Source: a cyanobacterium endosymbiont of Rhopalodia gibberula
Lineage (GTDB): Bacteria; Cyanobacteriota; Cyanobacteriia; Cyanobacteriales; Microcystaceae
DNA length: 64,000 nt
Direction: 5' to 3'
NCBI RefSeq assembly: GCF_003574135.1
Contig: NZ_AP018341.1
Span: 2,083,740 to 2,147,739 of the forward strand
In this document: positions 10,099 through 21,384 of the stretch, one piece after another
Layout: the number at the start of each line of letters is the position of its first letter
Position numbering within the stretch: position 1 is the stretch's first letter
The notes under the pieces: model-generated
Seen by the model: only the letters and a program-made list of their open reading frames with translations
What the model was told of the DNA's origin: nothing
Database searches by the model: none
Position numbers and translations under genes: made by a program

Positions 10099-11115
10099 GT
10101 GATTAGAGTAGCCATCAACGGGTTCGGACGTATTGGACGTAATTTTCTACGATGTTGGTTGGGACGGAGAGATAGTCAGCTAGAATTGGTTGGAATCAAC
10201 GATATCTCTGATTCTAAAACCAATGCCCATTTACTTAAATATGATTCGATCTTAGGTAAGTTAGACGCAGATATTCAGGTTGATGAAAACTCCCTCATCG
10301 TTAACGAAAAAACGATTAAATGTGTTTCTGAGCGCAACCCTCTAAATTTACCTTGGACTAAGTGGAGAGTTGATTTGATTATCGAATCTACTGGGGTTTT
10401 TGTTACTGAAGAAAGTGCTTCTAAGCACTTAGTCGCAGGAGCAAAAAAAGTCTTGATCACTGCTCCGAGTAAGGATAATAAGGTAGGAACCTATGTGGTT
10501 GGGGTTAATCATAAAGACTACGATCATGATAAATATAATGTGATAAGTAATGCCAGTTGTACTACCAACTGTTTGGCTCCCGTGGTAAAGGTTATCCATG
10601 ATAATTTTGGTATCATCAAAGGAACTATGACCACCACCCACAGTTACACAGGAGATCAACGCATTCTTGATGCTAGTCACCGTGATTTACGTCGAGCGCG
10701 AGCTGCTGCCGTTAATATTGTTCCTACATTCACAGGAGCAGCTAAAGCAGTTGCTTTGGTCATTCCTGAGATGAAAGGTAAGCTTAATGGGATTGCGATG
10801 CGAGTTCCTACTCCTAATGTTTCTGTTGTGGACTTAGTCGTACAGGTTAAGAAAAACACCATTGCCGAACAAGTGAACGACGTGCTGCGAGAAGCTTCTC
10901 AGAGTTCTATGAAGGGTATTATTTTATACAACGACTTACCTTTAGTTTCCTGTGACTATCGTGGAACTGACCATTCTTCTATTATCGATTCTAGCTTAAC
11001 CATGGTAATGAGTGGCGACATGGTTAAAGTCGTTGCTTGGTATGACAATGAGTGGGGATATTCTCAACGGGTTGTAGACTTAGCTGAAATCGTTGCTCGC
11101 AACTGGAAAGGTTAA
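10099..11115 (+). CDS. gap2: Glyceraldehyde-3-phosphate dehydrogenase, Gap2 type
   Basis: 338 residues from a GTG start (AGAAGGA 8 bases upstream). It starts [16 protein letters not shown] (NAD(P)-binding). The catalytic cysteine is Cys154 in [12 protein letters not shown], and the paired histidine is His181 in [10 protein letters not shown]. It ends with [10 protein letters not shown]-type sequence (here [13 protein letters not shown]). The sequence resembles the cyanobacterial Gap2 class, which uses NADP and NAD and works in the gluconeogenic/Calvin direction, though assignment to Gap2 rather than Gap1 is by overall resemblance. Stand-alone gene with no operon partner. Retention fits triose-phosphate metabolism with or without photosynthesis. 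Confidence 0.93.
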   Translation: MIRVAINGFGRIGRNFLRCWLGRRDSQLELVGINDISDSKTNAHLLKYDSILGKLDADIQVDENSLIVNEKTIKCVSERNPLNLPWTKWRVDLIIESTGVFVTEESASKHLVAGAKKVLITAPSKDNKVGTYVVGVNHKDYDHDKYNVISNASCTTNCLAPVVKVIHDNFGIIKGTMTTTHSYTGDQRILDASHRDLRRARAAAVNIVPTFTGAAKAVALVIPEMKGKLNGIAMRVPTPNVSVVDLVVQVKKNTIAEQVNDVLREASQSSMKGIILYNDLPLVSCDYRGTDHSSIIDSSLTMVMSGDMVKVVAWYDNEWGYSQRVVDLAEIVARNWKG

Positions 11116-11479
11116 TCCTAGTTAGGTAGATACTGGAGAAGTTAAGGGTTGTTATTATGTTGGGTGATAAAGATAGCTGTTTTTAGTTTCTCTCATTTGA
11201 TTATTTTATATATTATTTATAATATTGAGATTTTTAACAAAATAAGTTTATAATCTCTTTCATAAGATTCAGTAGAATCAATCCTAGGTTTAATGAGTAC
11301 AATTCCCGTGGAATTGATGGCTATATGACTTTTATAAAAGTAACTTTTAATGTGCTTAAAACTAATCGCTTCAGTGATGTTAAAAAACTGATGTAGTTAC
11401 CGTACATATACGAATAAACTATCGTACTCAAAAATACGACAATTTTCATATTTAAAATAACTAATATATGTCGACTTAA

Positions 11480-11521
11480 AATTGAAGTATACTAGCAAAT
11501 ATTTGCTAGTATACTTCAATT
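11480..11521. repeat. Perfect loop-less 42-bp palindrome
   Basis: Bases 11480-11500 are the exact reverse complement of 11501-11521, with no spacer. It lies 365 bases beyond gap2 and far from any other gene. It could form a cruciform or a very stable RNA hairpin. Confidence 0.75.
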
Positions 11522-12590
11522 AATTAGATAGTCTAACTATGTTGTAGTAGTTAAATTACTTTTTTTCTAAACCAATTTAAAGTTTAAGACGGAAAAATAA
11601 TATTTTATTTTTGAGCCTCTTTAGTTGTTGTAAATTCCATTTTATAAATCCCATTATTGCCTATATTATAAATTCGGTTATTAATAGCATCGATTTTTTC
11701 TTAATTATACTGGATAAAAATCTATAGATTTTGCTACGAGCTTATAAAACAAGCTATTCAACATTTGAATTATTTTTGAGGATAGATTACTAACAATTGT
11801 ATAAGTTATTTTACCACAAAGACGAAAAATATAACCCTTTCTGTATAGATACAATTAGAGTTGATGTACACCTCATGTAAATATTAAACACCATTGATTA
11901 AATCATGAATTTTTTCTTCTAATTCTTAGAATATCTAGTCAATTTTTTCAAAAAACTCATGAAAAATAGAGATAAAAATCATATATATTAGTTCTTTAAT
12001 AGCCTAAAGAATTAATATAAGGTAAGTTCATAGACAAGCATATAGAACATATAAATGGTTATATTTAGAGCTTATTTTAAGCTATCTTATTTATATATTT
12101 TTGTATTTTTATCTAATGTAACTTAATTACAAAATTGAGAAAATTTTTGACTAAAAAATATTCCTGTACTCTTGGTATTATACCGTTGATTATACAAAAT
12201 ATATCAATTAATAGTTCTATTATTTATTCTTTAATCATTAATTATTTACGGCAGTAGTTAAAGTCTACAGTTATTAGATATTTACTTTTTTATTCTAATC
12301 TTTATTTTTTGTATAAATTAAAATATAATTGGTATTTTTCGTTAAAAATTGCGTTTTTAACTTATCAATTCATAAATCATAACTCTTTATAATCTTAACT
12401 TTTTTAAAATCTAAATTAGCAATAATTTTCTATAAACTTTAGATTTTAAAGGCAATATGTCTTAGTCCAGAATATTTTTAGTTACTAATCCTAAGAGCAA
12501 GATCAAAAAAGTATACTCATATTTTTAATTTCTTACTCTTAAATCTAGCTTAGAATGTTCTTTTATTCTTTAAAAGTTTTGTTTATTTTT

Positions 12591-12630
12591 AAAATATCAA
12601 GGATTTTGGCATCAAAATCCTTGATATTTT
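12591..12630. terminator. Perfect 17-bp hairpin past the broken glycosyltransferase
   Basis: Arms 12591-12607 and 12614-12630, 6-nt loop, with an A-run at one end and a T-run at the other. It lies about 120 bases downstream of the minus-strand glycosyltransferase relic and was probably its terminator; it could work on both strands. Confidence 0.65.
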
Positions 12631-12747
12631 CGTAGTCATAATAAACAATATCAATTTTGATATATTTCAAAAATTTCTATCTTATAAAAGTTAATTTTAA
12701 GAGATATTAATTTTTAATTATGAATATTGTTTAGATATATAGATTCA

Positions 12748-13428
12748 TTATTTCCCTCGATACCATTGCGCTAATTTCTTCGGAGGAACTCCTAGATAGT
12801 ATCCTAGAATAATTAGTTGATTAATGAGCGTTGTTTTAATTACTCCTAATTTTAGCCAACGACGGATAGAGGTTACTACTTTAGCTGATACGATGAAGAT
12901 TTTACCTCGTTTGTTGAGTTTTTGCATAAACTCGAAATCTTCCATGATGGGCAAGTTTGTAAACCCTCCTATTTCTCGAAATCCTGAGGTATTAACAAAA
13001 ATTGCTTGATAACCATAAGGAATAGAGAAAATTTGTGATCGCAAGTTAACTAAAATTTAAATTAAACGGAGTGAAAATAGGGAAAGATCCATCTTTAATT
13101 GAAACGCTCCCCCAACGATTTTTGAGTTTGAAAAACTATTAAGTATCAGTTCATCATATCCTTGGGGTAATATAGTATCTACATGAAGAAATAAAAGAAT
13201 ATTTCCTGTTGCTAATAATGTCCCTTGATTCATTTGTAATACTTGACTAGCTTGAGTAAGCTTTATTATTTTTACTCCCATATTCTGCACTAATTGAACG
13301 GTATTATCTTTACTTACACCATCAACAATAATTACTTCGATAGCTTCATTTTTCTGCATATTATTCAAGGTTTTTATGATAAAAGTTTCTTCATTTAATA
13401 CAGGAATAACAATACTAATCTCTATTAT
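12748..13428 (-). pseudogene. Broken family-2 glycosyltransferase (TIGR04283-like)
   Basis: One reading frame of about 226 codons runs from 13428 to 12748 but is cut by an in-frame TAA at 13057-13059. It also lacks an ATG where the protein should begin: the first codons read ATA ATA after a stop. The N-terminal half shows ISIVIPVLNEE and VIIVDGVSKDNTV, the GT-A nucleotide-sugar fold, and FLHVDTILPQGYDE with the DxD-like motif. The C-terminal half shows IPYGYQAIFV, FREIGGFTNLPIMEDFEF and a membrane-proximal end. Both halves together match the length of the TIGR04283 GT2 group. The two lesions make it non-functional unless the stop is read through. The neighbour upstream on the same strand is an intact membrane protein. 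Confidence 0.8.
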
Positions 13429-13473
13429 TTAATCTTTTATATAAAATAATAATTACTTTATATATAAAACGAT

Positions 13474-14235
13474 TTACGCCTTATGAATCCTAAATTCTTG
13501 CTTCAGACTAGTTTTTGTATCTTTTCTCAAATTAGGTACTTGTTGTTCATTACACGTTGCCAATCCCTCTAAAATTCCTTGACAAACTAATGATTCTGTT
13601 TCTTTGGTTAACATTAATTTAAAATAATCTCTAAGCTGCTGGTGGTAATGATGGTTAAACCACTGTTTCTTTAAAAGATTTGCCAAACTTCTAACAGCAA
13701 TTAATCGTTTAAGAGGATCAGTACTAGTTAAATCTAATTTCCATTGATTAAATTGATTTTCATAACTCTCCTCTCTAACTTGAACGATTTGCCAGAGCAA
13801 CAGTCCAAGACTGATTAGGGTTCCTATCCCTTGTGTAATAAATCCTATAGCTAACCAACGGTTTTCTGAATTAGCCCAGACAGATGCAGCAATGTAGGCT
13901 AATATAGCACCTAAACCTCCACTACTCACTGCTAGGATTAATTTACCTGAGAATCCTCTGAGAAATTCACGGTAGTACGACCATCGACGTTGCCAGTTTC
14001 CCCCTTGAATTTGATACATTAGTATCATTAAGAGAACACCTGTGGTGGTTGCTAGTACTAGTTTCCAATCCCAAGCAACCATAAAGGTTAGACCGGTTGA
14101 CCCCATTAACCATAATCCCCTTTTACGCCATCTTCTTTGGCTCAGGATAGTCATTATTGAATCCTTGAAACATTTCAACAATGAAGGTGAGAGAAGATAC
14201 TGGGGTTGTCTAGACTGAAATGAAACCTGTGTCAC
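13474..14235 (-). CDS. Cyanobacterial membrane protein with helical C-terminal domain, function unknown
   Basis: Up to 253 residues from a GTG start; an ATG at 14154 (residue 28) is an alternative start just before the first hydrophobic segment. About four membrane segments are visible (around 42-70, 95-120, 125-150 and a short hairpin). A soluble alpha-helical region of about 100 residues follows, with LTSTDPLKRLIAVRSLANLL, reminiscent of armadillo/HEAT-type repeats. I recognise it only as a type of conserved cyanobacterial hypothetical. The adjacent gene downstream is the broken glycosyltransferase. No regulatory site is evident. Confidence 0.7.
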   Translation of the reverse strand: MTQVSFQSRQPQYLLSPSLLKCFKDSIMTILSQRRWRKRGLWLMGSTGLTFMVAWDWKLVLATTTGVLLMILMYQIQGGNWQRRWSYYREFLRGFSGKLILAVSSGGLGAILAYIAASVWANSENRWLAIGFITQGIGTLISLGLLLWQIVQVREESYENQFNQWKLDLTSTDPLKRLIAVRSLANLLKKQWFNHHYHQQLRDYFKLMLTKETESLVCQGILEGLATCNEQQVPNLRKDTKTSLKQEFRIHKA

Positions 14236-15321
14236 CGAGGTAGCCTAACGAAAAATTGTTCTGATGTTCACTATATCGTTGATTGGTCAAGTCTTACCTT
14301 ACACTTTAAGTATTTTTACACGAGCTGTTCTAGGATTTTTTAAGGGAGATTTTTGTTAACAAGTCAAATTCCCCAGAATGGTTTGGGCACTAGTACTTTA
14401 GCGTAACTAAATAAAATCGCAAAATAGATTTATTAGACAAAATACCTGTGTTATCAATTATGAATTCTGTTGTTGTTTATGGATTCGAATCAATAATACG
14501 TAGCCTTTTTTTAAAAAAAAATTCATTTAGTCGGTAATATTGTTAATTTAGCCATATTAACTATGATCCCCGTTAGGACTGGAGTCTCAGATTACTATAT
14601 AGATTGAAACCATTTTGATATTTTAACAGGTTTTTATCCGATTCGTTATAATAATAAAATATAAACGTTTAACTAAAAAAATAAAAATATTAAGTGCTTT
14701 ATGAACTAAATGTCCAGAAAAGAAGCAGTCAATATTGTACTTTCTTGTGAACATAAGTTAAGTCAAACAAGTTTCATAAAACTATACTATATCCATAGTA
14801 TAGTTTTATTCCTATTATTAATAAATAGAATTAATGAATAAATTTTATTTCTATTTTTTCTTTTTTGATTTTTTAAGCATTAATTTGATAATTAACTTTT
14901 GCGATTACGACTAGGAAAAAGACTAAATAGTAAAAATCGGTCAGGAAAAATATTACTCAGGTCTGGAGTGAACTAAATCGTACACTTATTGCAATTATTT
15001 CTGTAATAGCCAAGTTTTTGGAGTTTTGAAATACAGCTATAATGAAAGTCTCAGAAGTCATTAGTCACTAATTCTGTATGCATCAGAACTCAGCCTAGAA
15101 GAGCTATATTTTTATATGTTCAACAGTTCAAGTTGGTCAAGCCGATTATTTTATATCCGGAAATCGACAATTAATTAAACTGATCGCTAACTCCCAGTTA
15201 TTTAATTAGAAAAATTTTTATTAAAAAATATTTACCTTATAGATTATATTTTAACAATTGAGGTTAAAGATAGATTATCTTTTAATTTATATTCATCAAT
15301 ATAAACGCATCTAAGCCAACT
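14236..15321. other. 1.1-kb spacer, no intact gene
   Basis: A+T-rich, stops in all frames. It holds a hairpin at 14776-14809 and must contain the promoter of the gene starting at 15322, which I cannot place. Confidence 0.65.
14776..14809. repeat. 15-bp perfect hairpin with 4-nt loop
   Basis: Arms 14776-14790 and 14795-14809 are exact reverse complements. No gene ends nearby on either strand. Confidence 0.55.
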
Positions 15322-18039
15322 ATGGATTTAATTTTATGTCGTCAGACCGTAGATTTTGACGCACTAGGGGCAGCCGTAGGACTTTCTTGCCTTAAAATAG
15401 ATAGTCGAATTGTCCTTGCGGGGGGCGTACATCCAGCAGTTAAAGATTTTTTAGCCCTTTACAGAGACAAATTGTCCCTAATTGAACTGTCTAGCATTAA
15501 TCCTGAACAAATTCGTACTTTAATGGTGGTGAATAGTCAAAAATACGATCACCTAGGAACAGTGTCCTCTTGGTTTGATTTACCTCATATTAAAATTATT
15601 GAAATCTATGATCACCACCTTGACACTACTTCAGGTTTAGACATTCCCGCTACATTCACTGAAATTGAACCTGTCGGGGCAACTACAACCCTTATAGTGG
15701 AGAGAATGCAACGAGAAAGCGTTTATCCTAATCCTATCGAAGCAACGGTGATGGCTTTGGGTATTCATGTCAATACGGGCTCTCTTACTTTTTCTCAGTC
15801 TACTCCCCGTGATGCCTATGCCCTAGCTTGGTTAATGGAAAAGGGGGCAAATATAAAAACCATTGCTGAATATTGCGATTCTGGTTTTTCTTCAAAATTA
15901 CAACAATTCTTACAAGAAGCGTTAGAAAATTTTCAAAAAACTGACATTAATGGTTACACTATCACTTCAGTTTTATTAACAACAGAAACTCTTATTTCTG
16001 GGTTATCTAATTTAGCTAAAAAATTAATTAAATTAACTAAAAGTGATGCCTTATTATTAGGTCATTTTTATGATAAAAATCGTAATGACAAACCTTATAA
16101 AAAAGGGTGTCTAACGATTATTGGTCGCACCAGAATTGAGGGCATTAATCTTAATCAATTATTTCAAGTTTATGGGGGAGTAGGACATGAACAAGCTGTT
16201 TATTTAAAGTTCCACGGGGTAGAACCTAAAAGCACTTTAGATAAGTTATTTCAAGAATTGATAACCCAAATCCCTTACCCTTTAACCGCTAGAGATTTAA
16301 TGTCTTTTCCTGTTAGGACAATTCGCCCAGAGACAACTATAGAACAAGCGCAAAAAATATTATTTCGCTATGGTCATTCGGGATTATCAGTCGTAGATGA
16401 AAGTGATCACTTAGTAGGCATTATTTCTCGTCGAGATATTGATTTAGCTTTTCATCATGGACTTAGTCATACCCCAGTAAAAGGATATATAGCACAACAT
16501 CTTAAAACTATTACTCCTGATACTATGCTACCTGAAATTGAATCAATGATGGTAACTAATGATGTGGAAAGATTACCTGTTGTTGAAAACAATAAATTAT
16601 TAGGAATTGTTACGCGAACCGATTTATTACGGCAAATTTATCAAGATCGAAGAAAAAAACAAGATAACAATAGTAAACTAATTCCCTTAGTTTCTTCTTT
16701 TTTACCTTCTATTAGTCAGCGTTTATCTTCTCCTATTTGGAAATTTTTGCAATTTGCTGCAAAAGAAGCAGAAAAACAGGGCTGGCATTTGTATATAGTT
16801 GGTGGGGCAGTCCGAGATTTTTTTTTATCAAAAGAAGAGAAATTTTTATTACTACAGGATATTGATCTAGTTGTCGATGGGTTTCGTCATTCCGCTGATG
16901 TGGGAGCTGGGGTTGAATTAGCTTCAACCCTACGAAAAACTTTCCCAAATTCTAGGCTATCAGTACATGGAGAATTCCAAACGGCTGCTTTATCATGGCA
17001 TAGAGATCCCCAATTAGGGTCCTTATGGGTAGATATTGCCACTTCAAGAACGGAATTTTATCCTTATCCTGCAGCTAATCCGAAAGTTGAAGCGAGTTCT
17101 ATTCGTCAAGATTTATATCGAAGAGATTTTACAATCAATGCTCTAGCGGTTAGGTTGACGTCCCCAAGGGAAGGGGAGTTGTTAGACTTTTTTGGGGGGA
17201 TGTTAGATCTGCAATTGCGTAAAATTCGAGCACTTCATGCTAATAGTTTCATTGAAGATCCTACCAGAATTTATCGGGCAGTACGCTTTGCTGTGCGGTT
17301 GGGATTTGAAATTGAACCCCAAACAAAAGCTTATATTAACAATGCAGTTAAAAGCGGTATTTATGACCAGTTAATAATCAAAAATTATGCAGTTCCTGCG
17401 TTAAAAACTAGATTAAAAACGGAATTAAAATATATTTTAGAAGCTAATTATTGGAAACCATCTTTAAAATTATTAGCTGATCTAAACGCTTTATCATGTT
17501 TGCATAATAGGTTAATTTTAGATGATATATTATGGTGGCAAGTTCGCTATATTTCTCGCTGGTTAAGATATCTCGATCCTAAAAATAATTTAGAGCATTG
17601 GTTGATTCGTTTAGAAGTATTAATAAGTCGACTAGAGATAGCAGAATCTAGTAAAATTGCTCTTGATTTTCAATTACCAAAAGATAGTATTCAACGCTTA
17701 AAAACATTATCAAAAATTGAATTAGATATCAAAGATAAGCTACTAAAATATAACACAACAAGTGAAATAACTAGACTATTTAATTCATATCAATTGCCGG
17801 TTTTAATTTTAGTAGCGGTTCGTTTTTCTAAACAAATTCGGCGCACAATTTGGCAATTTATTACAAAATGGTCGAATGTTCAGCCTCTATTAAATGGCAA
17901 TGATTTAAAAACAATGGGTTATAAACCAGGGCCTAAATACAAAATTATTTTAGATAGGTTATTAAGTGCTTCTTTAGATAAGAAGATTCAAACTAAGAAA
18001 GAAGCAGAAGAATTAGTTAAACAAATGATGAGCGATTAA
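15322..18039 (+). CDS. DHH phosphoesterase-CBS-tRNA nucleotidyltransferase fusion
   Basis: 905 residues in three parts. Residues 1-310 are a DHH/DHHA1-like phosphoesterase with DFDALGAAVG (Asp11, Asp13) and the DHH triad at 97-99. Residues about 315-435 are two CBS domains (MSFPVRTIRPETTIEQAQ; HLKTITPDTMLPEIESMM). From about 480 there is a class II CCA-adding/poly(A) polymerase head with GGAVRD, QDIDLVVDG (metal-binding aspartates), RRDFTINALAV and EDPTRIYRAVRFAVRLGFE. This architecture is known in bacteria that split CCA synthesis between a CC-adding and an A-adding enzyme. A second, short nucleotidyltransferase lies at 37810. Which step each performs cannot be read from sequence by eye. The metal-binding residues look intact, so both are probably active. 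Confidence 0.9.
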   Translation: MDLILCRQTVDFDALGAAVGLSCLKIDSRIVLAGGVHPAVKDFLALYRDKLSLIELSSINPEQIRTLMVVNSQKYDHLGTVSSWFDLPHIKIIEIYDHHLDTTSGLDIPATFTEIEPVGATTTLIVERMQRESVYPNPIEATVMALGIHVNTGSLTFSQSTPRDAYALAWLMEKGANIKTIAEYCDSGFSSKLQQFLQEALENFQKTDINGYTITSVLLTTETLISGLSNLAKKLIKLTKSDALLLGHFYDKNRNDKPYKKGCLTIIGRTRIEGINLNQLFQVYGGVGHEQAVYLKFHGVEPKSTLDKLFQELITQIPYPLTARDLMSFPVRTIRPETTIEQAQKILFRYGHSGLSVVDESDHLVGIISRRDIDLAFHHGLSHTPVKGYIAQHLKTITPDTMLPEIESMMVTNDVERLPVVENNKLLGIVTRTDLLRQIYQDRRKKQDNNSKLIPLVSSFLPSISQRLSSPIWKFLQFAAKEAEKQGWHLYIVGGAVRDFFLSKEEKFLLLQDIDLVVDGFRHSADVGAGVELASTLRKTFPNSRLSVHGEFQTAALSWHRDPQLGSLWVDIATSRTEFYPYPAANPKVEASSIRQDLYRRDFTINALAVRLTSPREGELLDFFGGMLDLQLRKIRALHANSFIEDPTRIYRAVRFAVRLGFEIEPQTKAYINNAVKSGIYDQLIIKNYAVPALKTRLKTELKYILEANYWKPSLKLLADLNALSCLHNRLILDDILWWQVRYISRWLRYLDPKNNLEHWLIRLEVLISRLEIAESSKIALDFQLPKDSIQRLKTLSKIELDIKDKLLKYNTTSEITRLFNSYQLPVLILVAVRFSKQIRRTIWQFITKWSNVQPLLNGNDLKTMGYKPGPKYKIILDRLLSASLDKKIQTKKEAEELVKQMMSD

Positions 18040-20602
18040 TCGATTTATATCGACTTACAATTCTTCAATTGTTACTAACTCACCTTTTGTAAACTGAATG
18101 ACTAGTTCTTACTCATCTAGAAAAAAAATTTTATTGAGTGTTTCTCGCTAAGATTTCAAAATATTTTCAAGTTGCATTAACTTCATAATCTTCTGCCTAG
18201 ATGTCAACAATAACTATCTTTTTAAGATTATTGTTTACCGCTATTTGTTTGACAAATACTGTTTCTATATAAACACTTTATACATTGTGCAACTGCGCCA
18301 CGTCTTAAAAGAATCACTTGTATATAGTGATTTGTGATTGTTACTTCTCAAAATTTTTTATAGTATCTCATAAACTATTAGAGTAAATACTGTTCACTTG
18401 ACTCATTAACTACCTTTTACCATCTCGCTTTATCTCCTCATTCATTATGATGAAGATCATTGGAAAGAATTGAACCTGCAAACCTCAGCAAGTACGCCTC
18501 TGGCGTAACTATGCTATCAGCAATTAAACAAATTTAAACACCTGCCATTGCAAATACTGAAGCATGGTCCTCAGTTATTCAACAAATTTATTGAGGACGG
18601 AAATGTTTATATGTTGCCCTGATATGCAAAAAATTTTTCCTTAACTTATCTGTTATACGAAAATGTGATTGTAACTTATTTAAGTTAATAACTTCGTAAT
18701 CTAATGCACCGTACTATATATTAATTCCGTCTGTATAGATCAATAATACTATAAATATATTAAACTTAATTCTATTGTTGATTTACTTATTCTCTCAATT
18801 CTGTACCTTTTTGATACTGTTTCAATTGAACTTCTTTGTTCAATAAATTTAGGACTAACTGAATTCATATTCTCATAACCAGGGATGGCTTGATCTCTAA
18901 ACTAAAAGTTAGTTACTGATTTTTATTTATAATTTTCATTTATAATCTAATTTCTTATATAGGTATCCTACCTCTATTTAGTTTAATTAGTTAATCTCAT
19001 TAAGTTACGCAAAAACTATATATGTATAAATACATATTTAATAAAAAATATATATATAGTTTCAATAAACTTTTTATTTAAAAAATAAATATCTATATTT
19101 GTAGATGAGGATTAAAGAAGTAACTGCCATGATAGTTGTAAGTAAAACTATATGTATTTATTTAGTAGCTATTTTTTTATTTAGATATTGATTTTTTCTA
19201 AAAAATATTAGGCTGATCATAAGTTAAATTAAAAACATAAAAAAAAGAAAGTAATTTTAATTAGTTTTTTATTAAAAAATGTCTTATATCTAAAGATTAG
19301 ATTACAAATAATCATTCTATTTTTTTATAAAAATTATAATATCAAGTTTAGATTAACTATTGGTTAGTCGATCTAACATTTAAGATAAATATGGATTGAC
19401 GATAGCAGTAACATAAGTTATATAATCACACTCAGAATAAAATAGTTTGGAAGTGGAGAAATTTATTGTTAAGAATTAGGAAATTATAGACACAGTAATT
19501 GTTATTGATGATTCTTAAGTGTATACAAATGTTTTGTTAGTTATATATTAAATCTAATAGAAGGGGATAGTTTCAAATAAAAGCTTATAAGCTTATCATA
19601 AATATACTTAAATATAAATATTGTTTAGCTAAGATGATAAAAGAAAATCTCCTTCAAGGAGAAATCATAAAAATACTAATTTAAGTAATACAAATTATAT
19701 TTTCAACGTTTCTTTGTATATATCTACTTGAAAAGTAAATATGAAAGTTAAAAGTTCATTAGACCAGATTTAAAATCAGTATATTATTGACAGTAACTAA
19801 TGTTTTTTTATTGATTTTAAACCTTTCTTAGTTTTTTTATCAGAATAACTTCCTAATTATTTAAGAATAAGCAAACAATATATTTAATATCTTAAAAGGT
19901 TTAAATGTTCCAAACATGGTTTTATTAATTCATGTCCAAAGATATAGAATTTAGTTTTTCTTAAAATACAAAATCTATTACTATTAGTAATAGATATTTA
20001 CTAACTGAGTAAAGTATTCTTTTTGATTTTTTTTCAAGAAAATCAAAAAGAACAAATTTTAATTGTTTTCTTAACAAGAAATATATAATCATGAGTAGTC
20101 CGGGTTTCTCCGAAGGTGATTCATTAAATGAATGATATTTTGGTGTTATGAATAACCCAATCTTTACAAAGAGATTAAATAAATACAAAATTATTGTAGC
20201 TTTAATTCTTTAGTTAACTGTGAGCCTTTATACTTTTCTCTAAGTTAGAGTAATATTATTTCCAAGTCTGAAAAGACAGTTGTTTAAAATAAGTTCAGGG
20301 AAAAACATAACTGTTACCATTTTTTAGAGTCGAGCCTATGGCCCTTATCAAAAAAAATTAGTAATCGCAACGAACCGACAATTACTAATTTATCAAACGG
20401 AAAGTTAAGTTGTCTCAGTAATTGCCACTGACATTGATGATTCGAAAATCAAGTTTGAGGTCAATCATCCCATAGTGGGTTAAAACTTAATTTTTGATGT
20501 CAAACTCGCCAGAGTTCAGTAGTTTGGAAGAATTTATGACTATCCATACTATAGAACACTAGTTAACATCACCAACTTATGTTAGGAGTGTTACTTTTTT
20601 TA
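18040..20602. other. 2.6-kb spacer without intact genes
   Basis: Very A+T-rich. Around 18500 there is a short G+C-richer stretch with a small TACGCC/GGCGTA hairpin, next to sequence vaguely like a tRNA T-arm on the minus strand, too decayed to call. A 14-bp inverted repeat lies at 20017-20052. A minus-strand frame of 75 codons near 20 kb is low-complexity and not believed. Confidence 0.65.
20017..20052. repeat. 14-bp perfect inverted repeat
   Basis: Arms 20017-20030 and 20039-20052, 8-nt loop, A/T-run flanks. Terminator-like but about 550 bases beyond the end of the DUF2103 gene. Confidence 0.45.
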
Positions 20603-20899
20603 TTAAACTCTTAATTTAAGAACTGTGTTAATAGCAGTTTCCAATTCTTGACGACTTAACTTTGTAACGATAAAGACTTCTTGAACTGTTTTTCCTTGTC
20701 TCGCGATCACCTTATAACCGCCACGAACGGGAACAGAGATCCGCAACTTTAAATAAGGATAGTTACTCTTAGAACAGCCGATTACCCCGGGAGTAACCGT
20801 AATAATTCCGGTGCAATTAATCAGCTTTTCAAGGACAGGAATCAGTCCCTGAAGGTGAGTTGAATGATTCCAAACAAGCCGTCCTTTAGATCTGGCCAT
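20603..20899 (-). CDS. DUF2103 family cyanobacterial protein
   Basis: 98 residues, the usual size. It starts MARSKGRLVWNHSTHLQGLI, and the central part VTPGVIGCSKSNYPYLKLRI is typical of DUF2103, sometimes described as a predicted metal-binding family. It ends with a basic helix. Function is unknown. The start lies 4 bases past the clpS stop, so the two are surely co-transcribed; this clpS-DUF2103 pairing is seen in other cyanobacteria and hints at a proteostasis-related role, which is inference only. Confidence 0.85.
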   Translation of the reverse strand: MARSKGRLVWNHSTHLQGLIPVLEKLINCTGIITVTPGVIGCSKSNYPYLKLRISVPVRGGYKVIARQGKTVQEVFIVTKLSRQELETAINTVLKLRV

Positions 20900-20903
20900 A
20901 ATT

Positions 20904-21236
20904 TCAAGCTTCCTCTAAAGGAGCCATAGTTAATCCTTCCCGCCGTAACTGCTGGTGATAAAGTTCGGCAGGTTCTTGAGGACCGACCCAAACAATTGCC
21001 TGTCCCTCATAATGAACTTGGTATGTCAATTCCCAAGCGTGATCAACAGTCATGTTCGGTATGTGCTTCATTAAGCAGTTAGCAACATGCTCAAAAGTAT
21101 TAAAATCATCATTAAGTACTATAACTTTATAGTTAGGGTAAACATTTCGTATAATTGAGGTTGACCCTTTGGGTTTAACCGAGGGGACAGCCACCATTAA
21201 TTTTAGTTTAACTCCCATAGACGGACCTATACTCAT
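20904..21236 (-). CDS. clpS: ATP-dependent Clp protease adaptor ClpS
   Basis: 110 residues from the first ATG; an internal ATG at residue 14 (MVAVPSVKPKG) is nearer to the usual cyanobacterial start, so the first 13 residues may not be translated. Core motifs are YKVIVLNDDFNTFEHVANCL, the ClpA/C-docking helix region VDHAWELTYQVHYEGQAIVW, and a C-terminal ELYHQQLRREGLTMAPLE. ClpS hands N-degron substrates to the ClpC/A unfoldase in the cytosol. No clp protease gene is in the window. It overlaps nothing and precedes DUF2103 by 4 bases. Confidence 0.92.
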   Translation of the reverse strand: MSIGPSMGVKLKLMVAVPSVKPKGSTSIIRNVYPNYKVIVLNDDFNTFEHVANCLMKHIPNMTVDHAWELTYQVHYEGQAIVWVGPQEPAELYHQQLRREGLTMAPLEEA

Positions 21237-21384
21237 TGCTCTTAATGTCCAAACTGGGTACTTCTCAAATAATTTTAGTTACACTAAGTTTATATCCTAA
21301 CAATCTTTTTTGATTTAGAGAAGTAATCACTGTTGATAGAGAAATAGTGATTGTCTTTAGGAATCTCATTAATTTTTGACGAAC

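Larger units (their letters stand above)
11116..12747. other. 1.6-kb spacer downstream of gap2
   Basis: Extremely A+T-rich, with no open frame of note. It contains the 42-bp loop-less palindrome at 11480-11521 and the hairpin at 12591-12630. Nothing else recognised. Confidence 0.7.

Noticed and set aside
18455-18530. Possible tRNA gene on the minus strand
   Set aside because: A T-arm-like GGTTCAATTC and a TACGCC/GGCGTA stem are visible, but acceptor and anticodon stems do not pair; at most a decayed tRNA or a short cyanobacterial repeat.
19961-20188. 75-codon minus-strand frame (MYLFNLFVKIGLFITPKYHS...)
   Set aside because: Dominated by Phe/Leu/Ile/Lys as expected from A+T-rich chance frames, no ribosome site, no motif, and it overlaps an inverted repeat.
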